A program made the translations under genes and the position numbers. The notes under the pieces were generated by a model, which did not search any database, was not told where the DNA came from, and saw only the letters and a list, made by a program, of their open reading frames with translations. DNA of 26,310 bases from RYN-133 sp036497285 (GTDB taxonomy: Bacteria; Actinomycetota; Actinomycetes; Mycobacteriales; Jatrophihabitantaceae): NCBI GenBank assembly GCA_036497285.1, contig DASXJR010000118.1, forward strand, positions 1 to 26,310, read 5' to 3'. Positions 1-8,258 of this stretch are shown one piece after another. Positions within the stretch are counted from its first letter, which is position 1; each line of letters begins with the position of its first letter.

Positions 1-627
1 TGCCGCAGCTGTGGTCAACGGTTTGGTCTCGGCAAGCCCTTGCGGCGAGCAGGCTCGCAGCGCGTTGCACACGGTGTGCAGTTCGGCATCGACGTCGTCG
101 CCGGCCGCCGTGACCAGACCGATCTCGGCGGCCACGCCCGCGTCGAACGTCTCGCCGGTCAGGTAGAAGCGACTGACGGCGCGCGCAGTCATGCGGGGCA
201 GTGTGGTCAACGAGATGATCGCGGGCGCGAGCCCGAGCCGGACTTCGGTGAACGCGAACGTCGTCGCCGGCCCGGCCAGGGCGAGGTCGCACGCGCCGAC
301 GACGCCGATGCCGCCGGCACGAACATGCCCGTCCAAGCGCGCGATCACCGGCTTGGGCAGCTCAACGATCTGTCGCAGCAGCGCGAGCATGCGGCGGGTC
401 CCCTCGGCCGGTCCGCCTTCGGCCGCTTGCTCCTTCAGATCGGCGCCCGCGCAGAACGTCCGCCCGGTGTGGGTGATCACGACGGCGCGCACGCCGTCGT
501 CGGACGCAGCGGACTCCAGGTGCGTTGACGCGGCGTCGACGAGCGACTTGGACAGCGCGTTGCGGTTCTCGGGATTGTCGAGGGTGATCGTCGCGATGCC
601 GCGCTCGACGGCGTAGTCGACTGGCAT
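1..627 (-). CDS. Enoyl-CoA hydratase/isomerase family protein (3' end cut by window edge)
   Basis: Crotonase-fold enzyme, the hydration step of the acyl-CoA pathway encoded upstream. I translated 209 codons on minus from the ATG at 627; the frame stays open to base 1, so roughly the last 50 residues are missing. Visible features are the first oxyanion-hole stretch TFCAGADLKE (about 58-67), the second block HVRAGGIGVVGACDLALAGP (about 101-120) and TEVRLGLAP, which carries the second catalytic-type Glu. At the position where classical crotonase reads GGGCE this protein reads GGIGV, so the first catalytic Glu is not present. My recollection is that methylglutaconyl/isohexenylglutaconyl-CoA hydratases (LiuC/AtuE type) also vary here, which would fit the context. 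The ATG overlaps the stop of the upstream dehydrogenase (TGATG), so translation is probably coupled. Family call is firm; substrate is inferred. Confidence 0.88.
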   Translation of the reverse strand, partial: MPVDYAVERGIATITLDNPENRNALSKSLVDAASTHLESAASDDGVRAVVITHTGRTFCAGADLKEQAAEGGPAEGTRRMLALLRQIVELPKPVIARLDGHVRAGGIGVVGACDLALAGPATTFAFTEVRLGLAPAIISLTTLPRMTARAVSRFYLTGETFDAGVAAEIGLVTAAGDDVDAELHTVCNALRACSPQGLAETKPLTTAAA

Positions 628-1784
628 CAGTAGCTCTTCGGCAGGCCGAGGCTGAACTGCGCCACGAAGTTCAGGATCATCTCGCGGCTGACCGGGGCGA
701 TCCGGGCCACGCGCGCGCCGATCAGCAGGTTGCCCAGCCCGTACTCGTGCGCGAGCCCGTTGCCACCGTGCGTCTGCACGGCTTGGTCGACGCACGCGAT
801 GCTCGCCTCGGCGGCGGCGTACTTCGCCATGTTCGCTGCTTCGCCGGCCCCCATGTCGTCGCCGCTGTCGTAGAGCGACGCCGCCTTCTGCATCATCAGC
901 TTCGACAGTTCGAGCTCGACCTTGCACTTCGCAAGCGGGTGCGCGAGTCCCTGGTGGGTGCCGATGGGCTTGCCCCACACCTCGCGTTGGTTGGCGTACG
1001 CGACGGCCTTGTCGAGTGCGTACCGTCCCATGCCGACCGAACCGGCCGAGGCCATGATCCGCTCGGGGTTCAGACCGGCGAACAGCTGTGCCAGCGCCGC
1101 GTCCTCCTCACCGACCAGCGCGTCGGCGGGCAGTCGGACGTCGTCCATGTAGAGCATGAACTGCTTGTCCGGCATGACGACGTCCATGTCGATGGCGGTG
1201 TGCTCGAAGCCCGGTGTGTCGGTCGGGAACGCGAACAGTGCCGGCTTGAGCCGTCCGGTCTTGGCATCCTCGGTGCGCGCGACGATCAGGATCGCCTGCG
1301 AGTGGTCGACACCCGAGACGTAGTACTTGCGACCGGTCAGCAGCCAGTCGCTGCCGTCGCGGCGTGCGGTAGTGGTGATGCGGTGCGAGTTCGATCCGGC
1401 GTCGGGTTCGGTGATGCCGAACGCCATGACCGTCGAGCCGTCGGCCAGGCCCGGTAGCCAGCGCTGCTTCTGCTCGTCCGTGCCGTACCGGGCGATGATC
1501 GTGCCGTTGATCGCGGGCGAAACGACCATCATCAGCAGGCCGCACCCCGCCGCGTTCAGTTCCTCGCACACCATTGCGAGCTCGTACATGCCGGCGCCGC
1601 CACCGCCGTACTGCTCGGGCAGGTTGAGGCCGATGAAGCCCGCCTTGCCCGCCTCGTTCCACAGCTCGGTCAGCGGCTCGCGTGCCCTCGCGCGCGGCGC
1701 CGCGTACTCGTGGCCGTAGCGCTTGCCGAGCTCGGCCACGGCCTTGCGCAGCGCCTGCTGTTCGTCGGTCTCGGTGAAGTTCAC
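627..1784 (-). CDS. Acyl-CoA dehydrogenase (second of two in the operon)
   Basis: FAD-dependent alpha,beta-dehydrogenation of an acyl-CoA. The 385-residue length is normal for the family. Visible are the FAD/substrate signature AFGITEPDAGSNSHRI (about 122-137), RDGSDWLLTGRKYYVSG, the QAVQTHGGNGLAHEYG motif near residue 340, and a C-terminal APVSREMILNFV in which the Glu fits the usual catalytic-base position. The start is a GTG at 1784 whose last three bases form the TGA of the upstream carboxylase alpha gene (GTGA). Together with the dehydrogenase at 5301-6452 it gives this operon two such enzymes. In the atu and liu pathways one dehydrogenase acts before the carboxylase, so the second may act on a shorter product or on the other saturated intermediate; that is inference. 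Confidence 0.93.
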   Translation of the reverse strand: MNFTETDEQQALRKAVAELGKRYGHEYAAPRARAREPLTELWNEAGKAGFIGLNLPEQYGGGGAGMYELAMVCEELNAAGCGLLMMVVSPAINGTIIARYGTDEQKQRWLPGLADGSTVMAFGITEPDAGSNSHRITTTARRDGSDWLLTGRKYYVSGVDHSQAILIVARTEDAKTGRLKPALFAFPTDTPGFEHTAIDMDVVMPDKQFMLYMDDVRLPADALVGEEDAALAQLFAGLNPERIMASAGSVGMGRYALDKAVAYANQREVWGKPIGTHQGLAHPLAKCKVELELSKLMMQKAASLYDSGDDMGAGEAANMAKYAAAEASIACVDQAVQTHGGNGLAHEYGLGNLLIGARVARIAPVSREMILNFVAQFSLGLPKSY

Positions 1785-3709
1785 TGTTCCTCCTCGCTCA
1801 CGACGGCCAGGACGGCCCCGACCTCGATCTGCTGTCCAATGTGGACGGGCAGTTCGGCCACGACGCCGTCGGTCGGGGCATTGATCTGGTGCTGCATCTT
1901 CATCGCCTCGAGCCAGAGCACGGCCTGGCCGGCGGACACCCGGTCGCCCTCCTGCACCGCGATCCGTGCGATGGCTCCGGGCATCGGTGCGAGCAGCGAG
2001 CCCGCGGCGATGTGGTCGGCCGGGTCGACGAACCGGGGCACGACATCGAACCGGACGCCGCCGTCGGCCGTGTCGACATGCACGGTGCCGCCGTACCGCG
2101 TGATCGAGTAGCGCCGCTGCACACCGTCGACGGTGAGGACGACTTCGTCCGGTGTCGCAGTGACGAGGGTGACGCCGTCAATGCCCTGCAGGCCGTCGCG
2201 GGTGATTCGCCAATGCACCTCATGGTCGCCGAGCGTCATCGACTGCGGTCCGCTGACGACGTTGCGCCAGCCGGACGGAACGTCGAGACTGCGCGGCAGC
2301 GCGGCGTCGATCGCCAGCGCCGCGGCGAGGGCGGCCGTGCGCGTGTCCGGGACGAGCGGGCCGAACACATCGTGCGTGTCGAGGAATGCCGTGTCGGCAG
2401 CGCCCGCCAGGAACGCCTCGTGACGCAATACGTTCACGAGCAGGTCGCGGTTGGTGGTGATCCCGTGCAGAGCTGCACGGGCCAACGCGCCGGCAAGCAT
2501 CCGTGCCGCCTGGCGGCGGGTCGGTGCCCAGGCGATGACCTTGGCGAGCATCGGGTCGTAGTGCACCGACACCGTGGTAGCGGCGACGACGCCGGCATCG
2601 AGCCGGAGACCGGAGGCTCCGGGGCCGGTCGCGAACCGTGCGGTGACGCCGGGGATGTCGAGCCGGTGGACAGGGCCGCTCTGAGGCGCCCAGCCTGCGC
2701 TCGGATCCTCGGCGTACAGCCGCGTCTCGATCGAATGTCCCTGCGGGGACGGGGGATTCTGGGCGAGTTGTTCACCGTCGGCGACCGCGAGCTGCACGGC
2801 CACAAGGTCGAGCCCGGTGGTGCACTCGGTGACCGGGTGCTCGACCTGTAGCCGGGTGTTCATCTCGAGGAAGAAGAACCGGCCGTCGTCATCGGCGAGG
2901 AATTCGACGGTGCCGGCGCCCGAGTAGCCGATCGCCTTCGTGGCGGCGCGCGCGGCGTCGAACAGCGCGGCGCGCATGCCGTCGATGCGCTCGACCAACG
3001 GCGAGGGAGCTTCTTCGATCACCTTCTGGTGCCGCCGCTGGATCGAGCACTCGCGCTCGCCGACCGCCCACACCGTACCGAACGTGTCAGCCATGACCTG
3101 CACTTCGATGTGCCGTCCGGTCGCGAGGTAGGGCTCACAGAACACGGTTGCGTCGCCGAAGGCGGACAGTGCCTCGGCCTGCGCGAGTTCCACCTCGTGC
3201 GCGAGGCGGTCGAGGTCGGTGACCACTCGCATGCCGCGGCCGCCGCCGCCCGCGCTCGCCTTGACGAGCACCGGGAGGTCGGCTGCGCCGATCGAGGCCG
3301 GGTCGAGTTCGGACAGCACCGGCACGCCGGCCGCGGCCATCAGCCGCTTGGCCTCGATCTTGCTGCCCATCGAGGCGATCGCTTCCGGCGGCGGGCCGAT
3401 CCAGGTGAGCCCGGCGTCGAGCACTGCCTGCGCAAACGCCGCGTTCTCGGAGAGGAATCCGTAGCCGGGGTGCACGGCGTCGGCGCCGGCGCGCTGCGCG
3501 GCGTCGACGATGAGGTCGGTCCGCAGGTAGGTGTCCGTCGGCGCTGCCCCCGGCAACCGCACCGCGTGGTCCGCCTCTGGCACGTGCGGGCTGTCGGCGT
3601 CAGGGTCGGAGAAGACGGCGACCGTGCCGAGACCGAGGTCGCGGCAGGTGCGGAACACCCGACGGGCGATCTCGCCACGGTTGGCAACAAGAACTCGCGT
3701 GATCGTCAT
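1781..3709 (-). CDS. Acyl-CoA carboxylase alpha subunit (biotin carboxylase plus BCCP)
   Basis: 642-residue alpha subunit that carboxylates its own biotin with ATP and bicarbonate and hands the carboxyl group to the beta subunit encoded just upstream. The N-terminal biotin-carboxylase domain starts MTITRVLVANRGEIARRVFR; the ATP-grasp glycine loop is at 154-160 (GGGGRGM) and EMNTRLQVEHP at 282-292. A middle domain leads to the biotinyl domain, with EAMKM at 601-605 (acceptor Lys604). Length and single-chain BC-BCCP layout match methylcrotonyl-CoA, geranyl-CoA and actinobacterial AccA-type subunits. I chose the ATG at 3709 because MTITRVLVANRGEI is the canonical N-terminus and it overlaps the beta-subunit stop (ATGA); the frame is open further upstream but has no family similarity there. 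The clustered enzymes favour a branched 3-methyl-enoyl-CoA substrate over acetyl- or propionyl-CoA. Confidence 0.95.
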   Translation of the reverse strand: MTITRVLVANRGEIARRVFRTCRDLGLGTVAVFSDPDADSPHVPEADHAVRLPGAAPTDTYLRTDLIVDAAQRAGADAVHPGYGFLSENAAFAQAVLDAGLTWIGPPPEAIASMGSKIEAKRLMAAAGVPVLSELDPASIGAADLPVLVKASAGGGGRGMRVVTDLDRLAHEVELAQAEALSAFGDATVFCEPYLATGRHIEVQVMADTFGTVWAVGERECSIQRRHQKVIEEAPSPLVERIDGMRAALFDAARAATKAIGYSGAGTVEFLADDDGRFFFLEMNTRLQVEHPVTECTTGLDLVAVQLAVADGEQLAQNPPSPQGHSIETRLYAEDPSAGWAPQSGPVHRLDIPGVTARFATGPGASGLRLDAGVVAATTVSVHYDPMLAKVIAWAPTRRQAARMLAGALARAALHGITTNRDLLVNVLRHEAFLAGAADTAFLDTHDVFGPLVPDTRTAALAAALAIDAALPRSLDVPSGWRNVVSGPQSMTLGDHEVHWRITRDGLQGIDGVTLVTATPDEVVLTVDGVQRRYSITRYGGTVHVDTADGGVRFDVVPRFVDPADHIAAGSLLAPMPGAIARIAVQEGDRVSAGQAVLWLEAMKMQHQINAPTDGVVAELPVHIGQQIEVGAVLAVVSEEEQ

Positions 3710-5304
3710 GTTCGGAAGACCCCGTAGCCCTGCGCTCCGCGGACCGGCGCGTTGTGGACGGCCGAGAGCGCGATGCCGAGCACCGTGCGGGTGTCGCGCG
3801 GGTCGATCACCCCGTCGTCGTAAAGCATTCCGGACAAGAACGGCGCCAAGGACTGCTCCTCGATCTGCTTCTCGACGTAACCGCGCATCTGTTCGTCGGC
3901 GGCTTCGTCGTACTCCTGCCCGCGTGCGGCAGCCGCCTGTCGCGCGACGATGGACAGGACGCCTGCTAATTGCGCAGGACCCATCACCGCCGACTTCGCA
4001 GCCGGCCAGGTGAACAGGAACCGCGGTGCGTACGCACGTCCACACATGCCGTAGTTGCCGGCGCCGTAGGAGGCGCCCATGGTGACTGTCAGGTGCGGCA
4101 CGGTCGAGTTCGACACTGCGTTGATCATTTGCGCGCCGTGCTTGATGATGCCGCCCTGCTCGTACTCCTTGCCCACCATGTAGCCGGTGGTGTTCTGCAG
4201 GTACAGCAACGGCGTGTCCGCGCGGTTGGCGAGTTGGATGAACTGCGTCGCCTTCTGCGACTCCTCGCTGAACAGGACGCCGCGTGCGTTGGCCAAAATG
4301 CCGATCGGGTAGCCGTGCAAGCTCGCCCAGCCGGTGACGAGCGAGGCGCCGTAGCGCGGCTTGAACTCGTCGAAGTCCGAGCCGTCGACGATGCGTGCAA
4401 TCACCTCGCGCGGGTCGAACGGCACCTTCAGATCGGTGGGGACGATGCCGACGAGCTCGTCCTCGTCGTACAGCGGGGGAGCGGGGTCGGGCTCGGGTGC
4501 CGGACCCTTCTTGTGCCAGTTCAGCCGGCGGACGATGTCGCGGCCGATCCGGATCGCGTCCTGCTCGTCGACCGCGAAGTAGTCGGCCAGCCCGGAGACG
4601 CGCGAGTGCATGTCTGCGCCGCCGAGCGATTCGTCGTCGGACTCCTCACCAGTGGCCATCTTCACCAGCGGCGGTCCGGCCAGGAACACCTTCGCCCGGT
4701 CGGCGACCATCACGACGTAGTCGCTCATTCCGGGGATGTACGCGCCGCCGGCGGTGGAGTTGCCGAAGACCAGCGCGATGGTGGGGATCCCCGCGGCCGA
4801 CAGCCGGGTCAGGTCGCGGAACATCTGTCCGCCGGGGATGAAGATCTCCTTCTGTGTAGGCAGATCGGCTCCGCCGGACTCGACCAGCCCGATCAACGGC
4901 AGCCGGTTCTCCAGGGCGATCTGGTTGGCCCGGAGCACCTTCTTCAACGTGTACGGGTTGGACGCGCCGCCGCGCACCGTGGGATCGGAACCGTTGATCA
5001 CGCATTCGACGCCGTTGACGTACCCGATGCCGGTGACGACCGATGCGCCGACGGTGTAGTCCGATCCCCACGCCGCGAGCGGCGACAGTTCGAGGAACGG
5101 CGAACCCGGGTCGACCAACAACTCGATGCGTTCGCGCACCAGCAACTTGCCCCGGTCGTGATGGCGTTTGACGTACTTGTCGCCGCCGCCGGCTACTGCC
5201 TTGGCGTGCTCGGCGTCGAGGTCGGCGACCTTGGCCAGCAAGGCTGCGCGATTGGCGCGGTAGTCGTCGGACGCGGGGTCCACCGCGGTGCGCAGGACGG
5301 TCAT
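3706..5304 (-). CDS. Acyl-CoA carboxylase beta subunit (methylcrotonyl-/geranyl-CoA type)
   Basis: 532-residue carboxyltransferase subunit that moves CO2 from biotin to an acyl-CoA. The N-terminal crotonase-like half has RGKLLVRERIELLVDPGSPFLELSPLAAWG (51-80) and the oxyanion-hole segment GNSTAGGAYIPGMSD (181-195). The C-terminal half has NTTGYMVGKEYEQGGIIKHGAQM and GASYGAGNYGMCGRAYAPRF, which I recognise as MCC/GCC-type rather than propionyl-CoA carboxylase type. The start MTVLRTAVDP at 5304 overlaps the stop of the upstream dehydrogenase (ATGA), and the stop overlaps the alpha-subunit start (ATGA), giving near-stoichiometric coupled synthesis. The choice between methylcrotonyl- and geranyl-CoA depends on active-site residues that I cannot align reliably by eye; AtuA in the same operon leans toward geranyl-CoA-like chemistry, but AtuA-like genes also occur outside true terpene pathways. 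Confidence 0.94.
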   Translation of the reverse strand: MTVLRTAVDPASDDYRANRAALLAKVADLDAEHAKAVAGGGDKYVKRHHDRGKLLVRERIELLVDPGSPFLELSPLAAWGSDYTVGASVVTGIGYVNGVECVINGSDPTVRGGASNPYTLKKVLRANQIALENRLPLIGLVESGGADLPTQKEIFIPGGQMFRDLTRLSAAGIPTIALVFGNSTAGGAYIPGMSDYVVMVADRAKVFLAGPPLVKMATGEESDDESLGGADMHSRVSGLADYFAVDEQDAIRIGRDIVRRLNWHKKGPAPEPDPAPPLYDEDELVGIVPTDLKVPFDPREVIARIVDGSDFDEFKPRYGASLVTGWASLHGYPIGILANARGVLFSEESQKATQFIQLANRADTPLLYLQNTTGYMVGKEYEQGGIIKHGAQMINAVSNSTVPHLTVTMGASYGAGNYGMCGRAYAPRFLFTWPAAKSAVMGPAQLAGVLSIVARQAAAARGQEYDEAADEQMRGYVEKQIEEQSLAPFLSGMLYDDGVIDPRDTRTVLGIALSAVHNAPVRGAQGYGVFRT

Positions 5305-6452
5305 GAGGTGTAGCCCAAGAGTTTCGCGGACAGCCCGGTGAGGATCTCGGTCGTACCTCCGCCGATGCCGAGGATGCGCATGTCGCGGTACTGCCGCTCC
5401 ACCTCGCACTCGCGCATGTATCCCATGCCGCCGTGCAGTTGCACGGCCTGGTCGACGACCCACATCCCGGCCTCCACGGAGGTGTTCTTGGCGAAGCACG
5501 CTTCGGTGACCAGATTCGCCTCGCCCGCTGCCGCTCGCGTGGCGATCGAACGGGTGTAGACCCGCGCGACCTCGACCCGCCGTGCCATCTCGGCGAGCGT
5601 GTTCTGCACCGGCTGCCGGCTGATGAGCGGACGGCCGAACGTCTCGCGATCACGGCACCACGCCACGGTCAGGTCGAGCGCGCGCTGCGCCGACGCGTAC
5701 GCCTGTACGGCGAGGCCGATCCGCTCGCTGACGAAGTTGGTCGCGATCTGGGCGAAGCCGCTGTTCTCGGTTCCGACGAGATGGGTCGCCGGCACGCGCA
5801 CGTCCAGGTAGGAGAGTTCGGCGGTGTCCGAGGACAGCCAGCCCATCTTGCTCAGCGGTCGGGACACCGAGTAGCCCGGCATGTCCTTCTCGACGACCAG
5901 TAGCGAGATCCCGTGTGCTCCGGCTTCGCCCGTCCGCACCGCAGTGACGACGAAGTCGGCACGCACGCCGGAGGTGATGTAGGTCTTGGCGCCGTTGACG
6001 ACGTAGTCGGCGCCGTCACGTTTGGCGGTCGTGCGGATGCCGGCCACGTCCGACCCGCCGTCCGGCTCGGTGATCGCCAGCGACCCGATGAGGCGGCCCT
6101 CGATCGTCGGACGCACCCACCGCTCGAGCTGCCACGGATCGCCCGCGGCGACGAGGTGCGGCAGCGAGATGCCGGACGTGAACAGCGAGGCGAAGACCCC
6201 GCCGGCCGCTCCGGCGTAGTGCATCTCCTCGGCGAGGACGAGCGCGTCGACGGCATCGCCGCCTCCGCCGCCGACCGAGGTCGGGAACGACAGCCCGAGC
6301 AGTCCGAGCGAGGCGGCGGCCGCGTGCAGCGAGCGGGGCAGCGATCCGTGGCGCTCCCAGTCGGCCTGGTGCGGCAACACCTCGCGGGCGACGAACTCGC
6401 GGATCGTCGCGCGCAATGCCTCTCGCTCCGCGGTGTCGACCTGCCCGCTCAA
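5301..6452 (-). CDS. Acyl-CoA dehydrogenase (first of two in the operon; TTG start)
   Basis: 383-residue FAD-dependent acyl-CoA dehydrogenase. Motifs are SLAITEPDGGSDVAGIRTTAKRDG in the middle domain, YITSGVRADF, QAVQLHGGMGYMRECEVERQYRDMR and the C-terminal ILGIGGGTTEILTGL, with the Glu in the usual catalytic position. The start is most likely TTG at 6452: it overlaps the upstream AtuA stop (TTGA), it is preceded 6 nt upstream by a strong Shine-Dalgarno run (AGGGGGG, 6459-6465), and it gives a standard-length N-terminus with TAEREALRATIREFVAREVLP. No other start codon precedes the first conserved helix. It likely makes the 2,3-unsaturated substrate for the carboxylase encoded immediately downstream, as in isovaleryl-CoA or citronellyl-CoA oxidation; the actual chain is unknown. 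Confidence 0.93.
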   Translation of the reverse strand: MSGQVDTAEREALRATIREFVAREVLPHQADWERHGSLPRSLHAAAASLGLLGLSFPTSVGGGGGDAVDALVLAEEMHYAGAAGGVFASLFTSGISLPHLVAAGDPWQLERWVRPTIEGRLIGSLAITEPDGGSDVAGIRTTAKRDGADYVVNGAKTYITSGVRADFVVTAVRTGEAGAHGISLLVVEKDMPGYSVSRPLSKMGWLSSDTAELSYLDVRVPATHLVGTENSGFAQIATNFVSERIGLAVQAYASAQRALDLTVAWCRDRETFGRPLISRQPVQNTLAEMARRVEVARVYTRSIATRAAAGEANLVTEACFAKNTSVEAGMWVVDQAVQLHGGMGYMRECEVERQYRDMRILGIGGGTTEILTGLSAKLLGYTS

Positions 6453-8164
6453 GCTTGGCCCCCCTGCAGGGAGTCGTCCGGCGTGTCGCCCTGCTGCGGG
6501 GCCAAGAGGCTTGTCGGGATGTCGACCAGGCGCGAGCGCAGCCATTCGCCGAGCGCCTTGGCCTGCGGGTCGTGGCGCGCGTTCGACGCCACGCCTTCGC
6601 CGAGCAGGCCGTCGACGACGAAGTTGACGGCGCGCAGGTTCGGCAAGGTGTGCCGCGCGACGGGCAGTGGCTCGGTCTCGGGCAGCAGTTGCTTGAACGT
6701 GTCGAGGGTCAGGAAGTTCACCAGCCAGGCGTAGGCGGCGTCGGTGCGCACCCACAGCCCGACGTTCGCGCTGCCGCCCTTGTCGCCGCTGCGGGCGCCG
6801 ACGACGGTGCCGAGCGGGACGTGCCGAGTGGGCCCGTCGACCGATGTCGGTACGGCAGCCTCGGCGACGAGGCCGAGCTCCCGGGTCTGCGGCGCCGGCG
6901 CGATGTCGACGCGCCGGCCGTCGGCGAGCACCGCGACGTGCGGCACGAGCTCGGCGTCGACAGCGGCAGCGGTGAACACCCCGTACGGCGAGGCGTCGCC
7001 GGGCGGGCTGGTCACGTGGAAGCCCGGATACGACGCGAGCGCGAGCTCGATCGCGGCGCTCGAGAACGCTCGTCCCAGTGCCTTGGGGTCGGGTCCGCGC
7101 ACGACGCAGTGCAACAACGCCGCGGCTTCTTCCTGGACGGGCGAATCCCCGTGGTCGGTACGGGCGAGCGTCCAGGTGGCGTCGAGGTGGCCGAGTTGGG
7201 CCCGGACGAGGTCGGCCTTGGCCTCGATGTCGAGGCCGGTGAGCACGAAGGTCATCTCGTTGCGGAACCCGCCGAGCGTGTTGAGCCCGACCTTCAGCGT
7301 GGGCGGTGGCGGCTCGCCGCGCACGCCCGCGATGCGCACCCGGTCGACGCCGTCGGGGGTCAGCTCGATGGTGTCGAAGCGCGCGGTGACGTCCGGCCCG
7401 GCATAGCGGGCGTCGGCGATCTCGTAGAGCAGTTGCGCGGTTACCGTGCCTACCGATACCTCGCCACCGGTGTGCGGATGCTTGGTGATCACTGCGGAGC
7501 CGTCGGCGGCGACCTCCGCGATCGGGAATCCGGGACGGCGCAGCTCGCGGATCTCGTCGAAGAACGCGTAGTTGCCGCCCGTCGCCTGCGGACCGCACTC
7601 GATCACATGGCCGGCGACTACCGCGCCGGCGAGCGCATCATGATCGGTCGGCGTCCAGCCGTAGTGCGCGATCGCCGGGCCTACCACGAGCGAGGCGTCG
7701 GTGACCCGCCCGGTCACGACGACCTGGGCGCCGGACCGGATGCACTCGGCGATACCGAACGCGCCGAGATACGCGTTGGCGGCAAGCGGATCGCCGAGCG
7801 CGAATTCGGCGGCCCGGGCCTGCAAGTCGTCGCCCTCGACGTGTGCCACCGCGACCTCGATGCCGAGCGAATCGGCCAGTCGACGCACGGCCGCGGCGAG
7901 CCCCGCCGGGTTCAGTCCGCCGGCGTTGGCGACGATCGTGATGCCCCGCTCGACGGCAGTGCCGAGCGAGTTCTCCAACTGGCGCAGGAACGTCTTGGCG
8001 TAGCCGAGGGTCTGCTCGCGTGCGCGGTCGCGGGCCAGGATCAGCATGGTCAGCTCGGCCAGGTAGTCGCCGGTGAGCACGTCCAGTTCGCCGCCGGCGA
8101 GCATCTCCTGCATCGCCGTTCCACGGTCGCCGTAGAACCCGGAGCAGTTGCCGATCCGAAGCAC
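6449..8164 (-). CDS. AtuA-like acyclic terpene utilisation family protein (DUF1446)
   Basis: 571-residue protein of the AtuA/DUF1446 family, whose biochemical role is still unclear. Pseudomonas AtuA is encoded with geranyl-CoA carboxylase and is about the same size. The sequence begins LRIGNCSGFYGDRGTAMQEML, followed by LDVLTGDYLAELTMLILA, VANAGGLNPAG, VTGRVTDASLVVGPA and GHVIECGPQATGGNY, all typical of the family's main domain. A C-terminal domain contains GTVVGARSGDKGGSANVGLWVR. I chose the GTG at 8164 because it precedes the conserved IGNCSGF block directly and lies 6 nt after a -10-like box, implying a leaderless message; the frame is open about 50 codons further upstream but crosses the operator. 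It is the first gene of the minus-strand operon. Its role next to dehydrogenase and carboxylase is inferred from neighbours. Confidence 0.9.
   Translation of the reverse strand: MLRIGNCSGFYGDRGTAMQEMLAGGELDVLTGDYLAELTMLILARDRAREQTLGYAKTFLRQLENSLGTAVERGITIVANAGGLNPAGLAAAVRRLADSLGIEVAVAHVEGDDLQARAAEFALGDPLAANAYLGAFGIAECIRSGAQVVVTGRVTDASLVVGPAIAHYGWTPTDHDALAGAVVAGHVIECGPQATGGNYAFFDEIRELRRPGFPIAEVAADGSAVITKHPHTGGEVSVGTVTAQLLYEIADARYAGPDVTARFDTIELTPDGVDRVRIAGVRGEPPPPTLKVGLNTLGGFRNEMTFVLTGLDIEAKADLVRAQLGHLDATWTLARTDHGDSPVQEEAAALLHCVVRGPDPKALGRAFSSAAIELALASYPGFHVTSPPGDASPYGVFTAAAVDAELVPHVAVLADGRRVDIAPAPQTRELGLVAEAAVPTSVDGPTRHVPLGTVVGARSGDKGGSANVGLWVRTDAAYAWLVNFLTLDTFKQLLPETEPLPVARHTLPNLRAVNFVVDGLLGEGVASNARHDPQAKALGEWLRSRLVDIPTSLLAPQQGDTPDDSLQGGQA
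6459..6465 (-). promoter_or_regulatory. Ribosome binding site supporting a TTG start
   Basis: AGGGGGG on the minus strand, 6 nt before the TTG at 6452. It lies inside the last codons of the AtuA-like gene and is the main reason to accept the TTG start of the dehydrogenase. Confidence 0.65.
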
Positions 8165-8170
8165 GTCCCG

Positions 8171-8199
8171 ACCCTGACACGACCCGGGAAACAAATCAA
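8171..8199 (-). promoter_or_regulatory. Predicted leaderless promoter of the AtuA/acyl-CoA operon
   Basis: On minus, TTGATT (8199 to 8194) as -35, exactly 17 bp of spacer, then CAGGGT (8176 to 8171) as -10, then 6 nt and the GTG start at 8164. The -10 is a C variant of TAnnnT, so strength may be modest. The geometry predicts transcription starting at or next to the start codon. Its -35 box lies within the palindrome at 8193-8212. Confidence 0.5.
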
Positions 8200-8212
8200 G
8201 CCTGCTTGATTT
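8193..8212. promoter_or_regulatory. Perfect 9-2-9 palindrome, likely repressor operator
   Basis: AAATCAAGC, a 2-bp CT centre, then GCTTGATTT: every base of the two arms pairs. The segment is AT-rich in otherwise GC-rich DNA, begins 29 bp upstream of the AtuA-like GTG and covers the predicted -35 box. Length and symmetry are typical of TetR-family operators, and TetR proteins (AtuR, LiuR-like, KstR-like) commonly control such pathways. No TetR gene is in the window, so the regulator would be encoded elsewhere, or the PaaX protein at 9198-10037 might be involved, though PaaX sites usually look different. Confidence 0.65.
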
Positions 8213-8258
8213 ATTTTCCTCCCCGGCGGTTGGCGCAAGTGTGCGATGTATCAACGCC

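Noticed and set aside
3710..4045. N-terminal extension of the carboxylase alpha subunit
   Set aside because: The frame is open, but it lies inside the beta-subunit gene and lacks similarity; MTITRVLVANRGEI at 3709 is the canonical start.
6416..8209. Long open frame on plus across the AtuA-like gene
   Set aside because: Arg/Gly/Val-rich composition without motifs; the minus strand encodes a full-length AtuA-like protein over the same bases.
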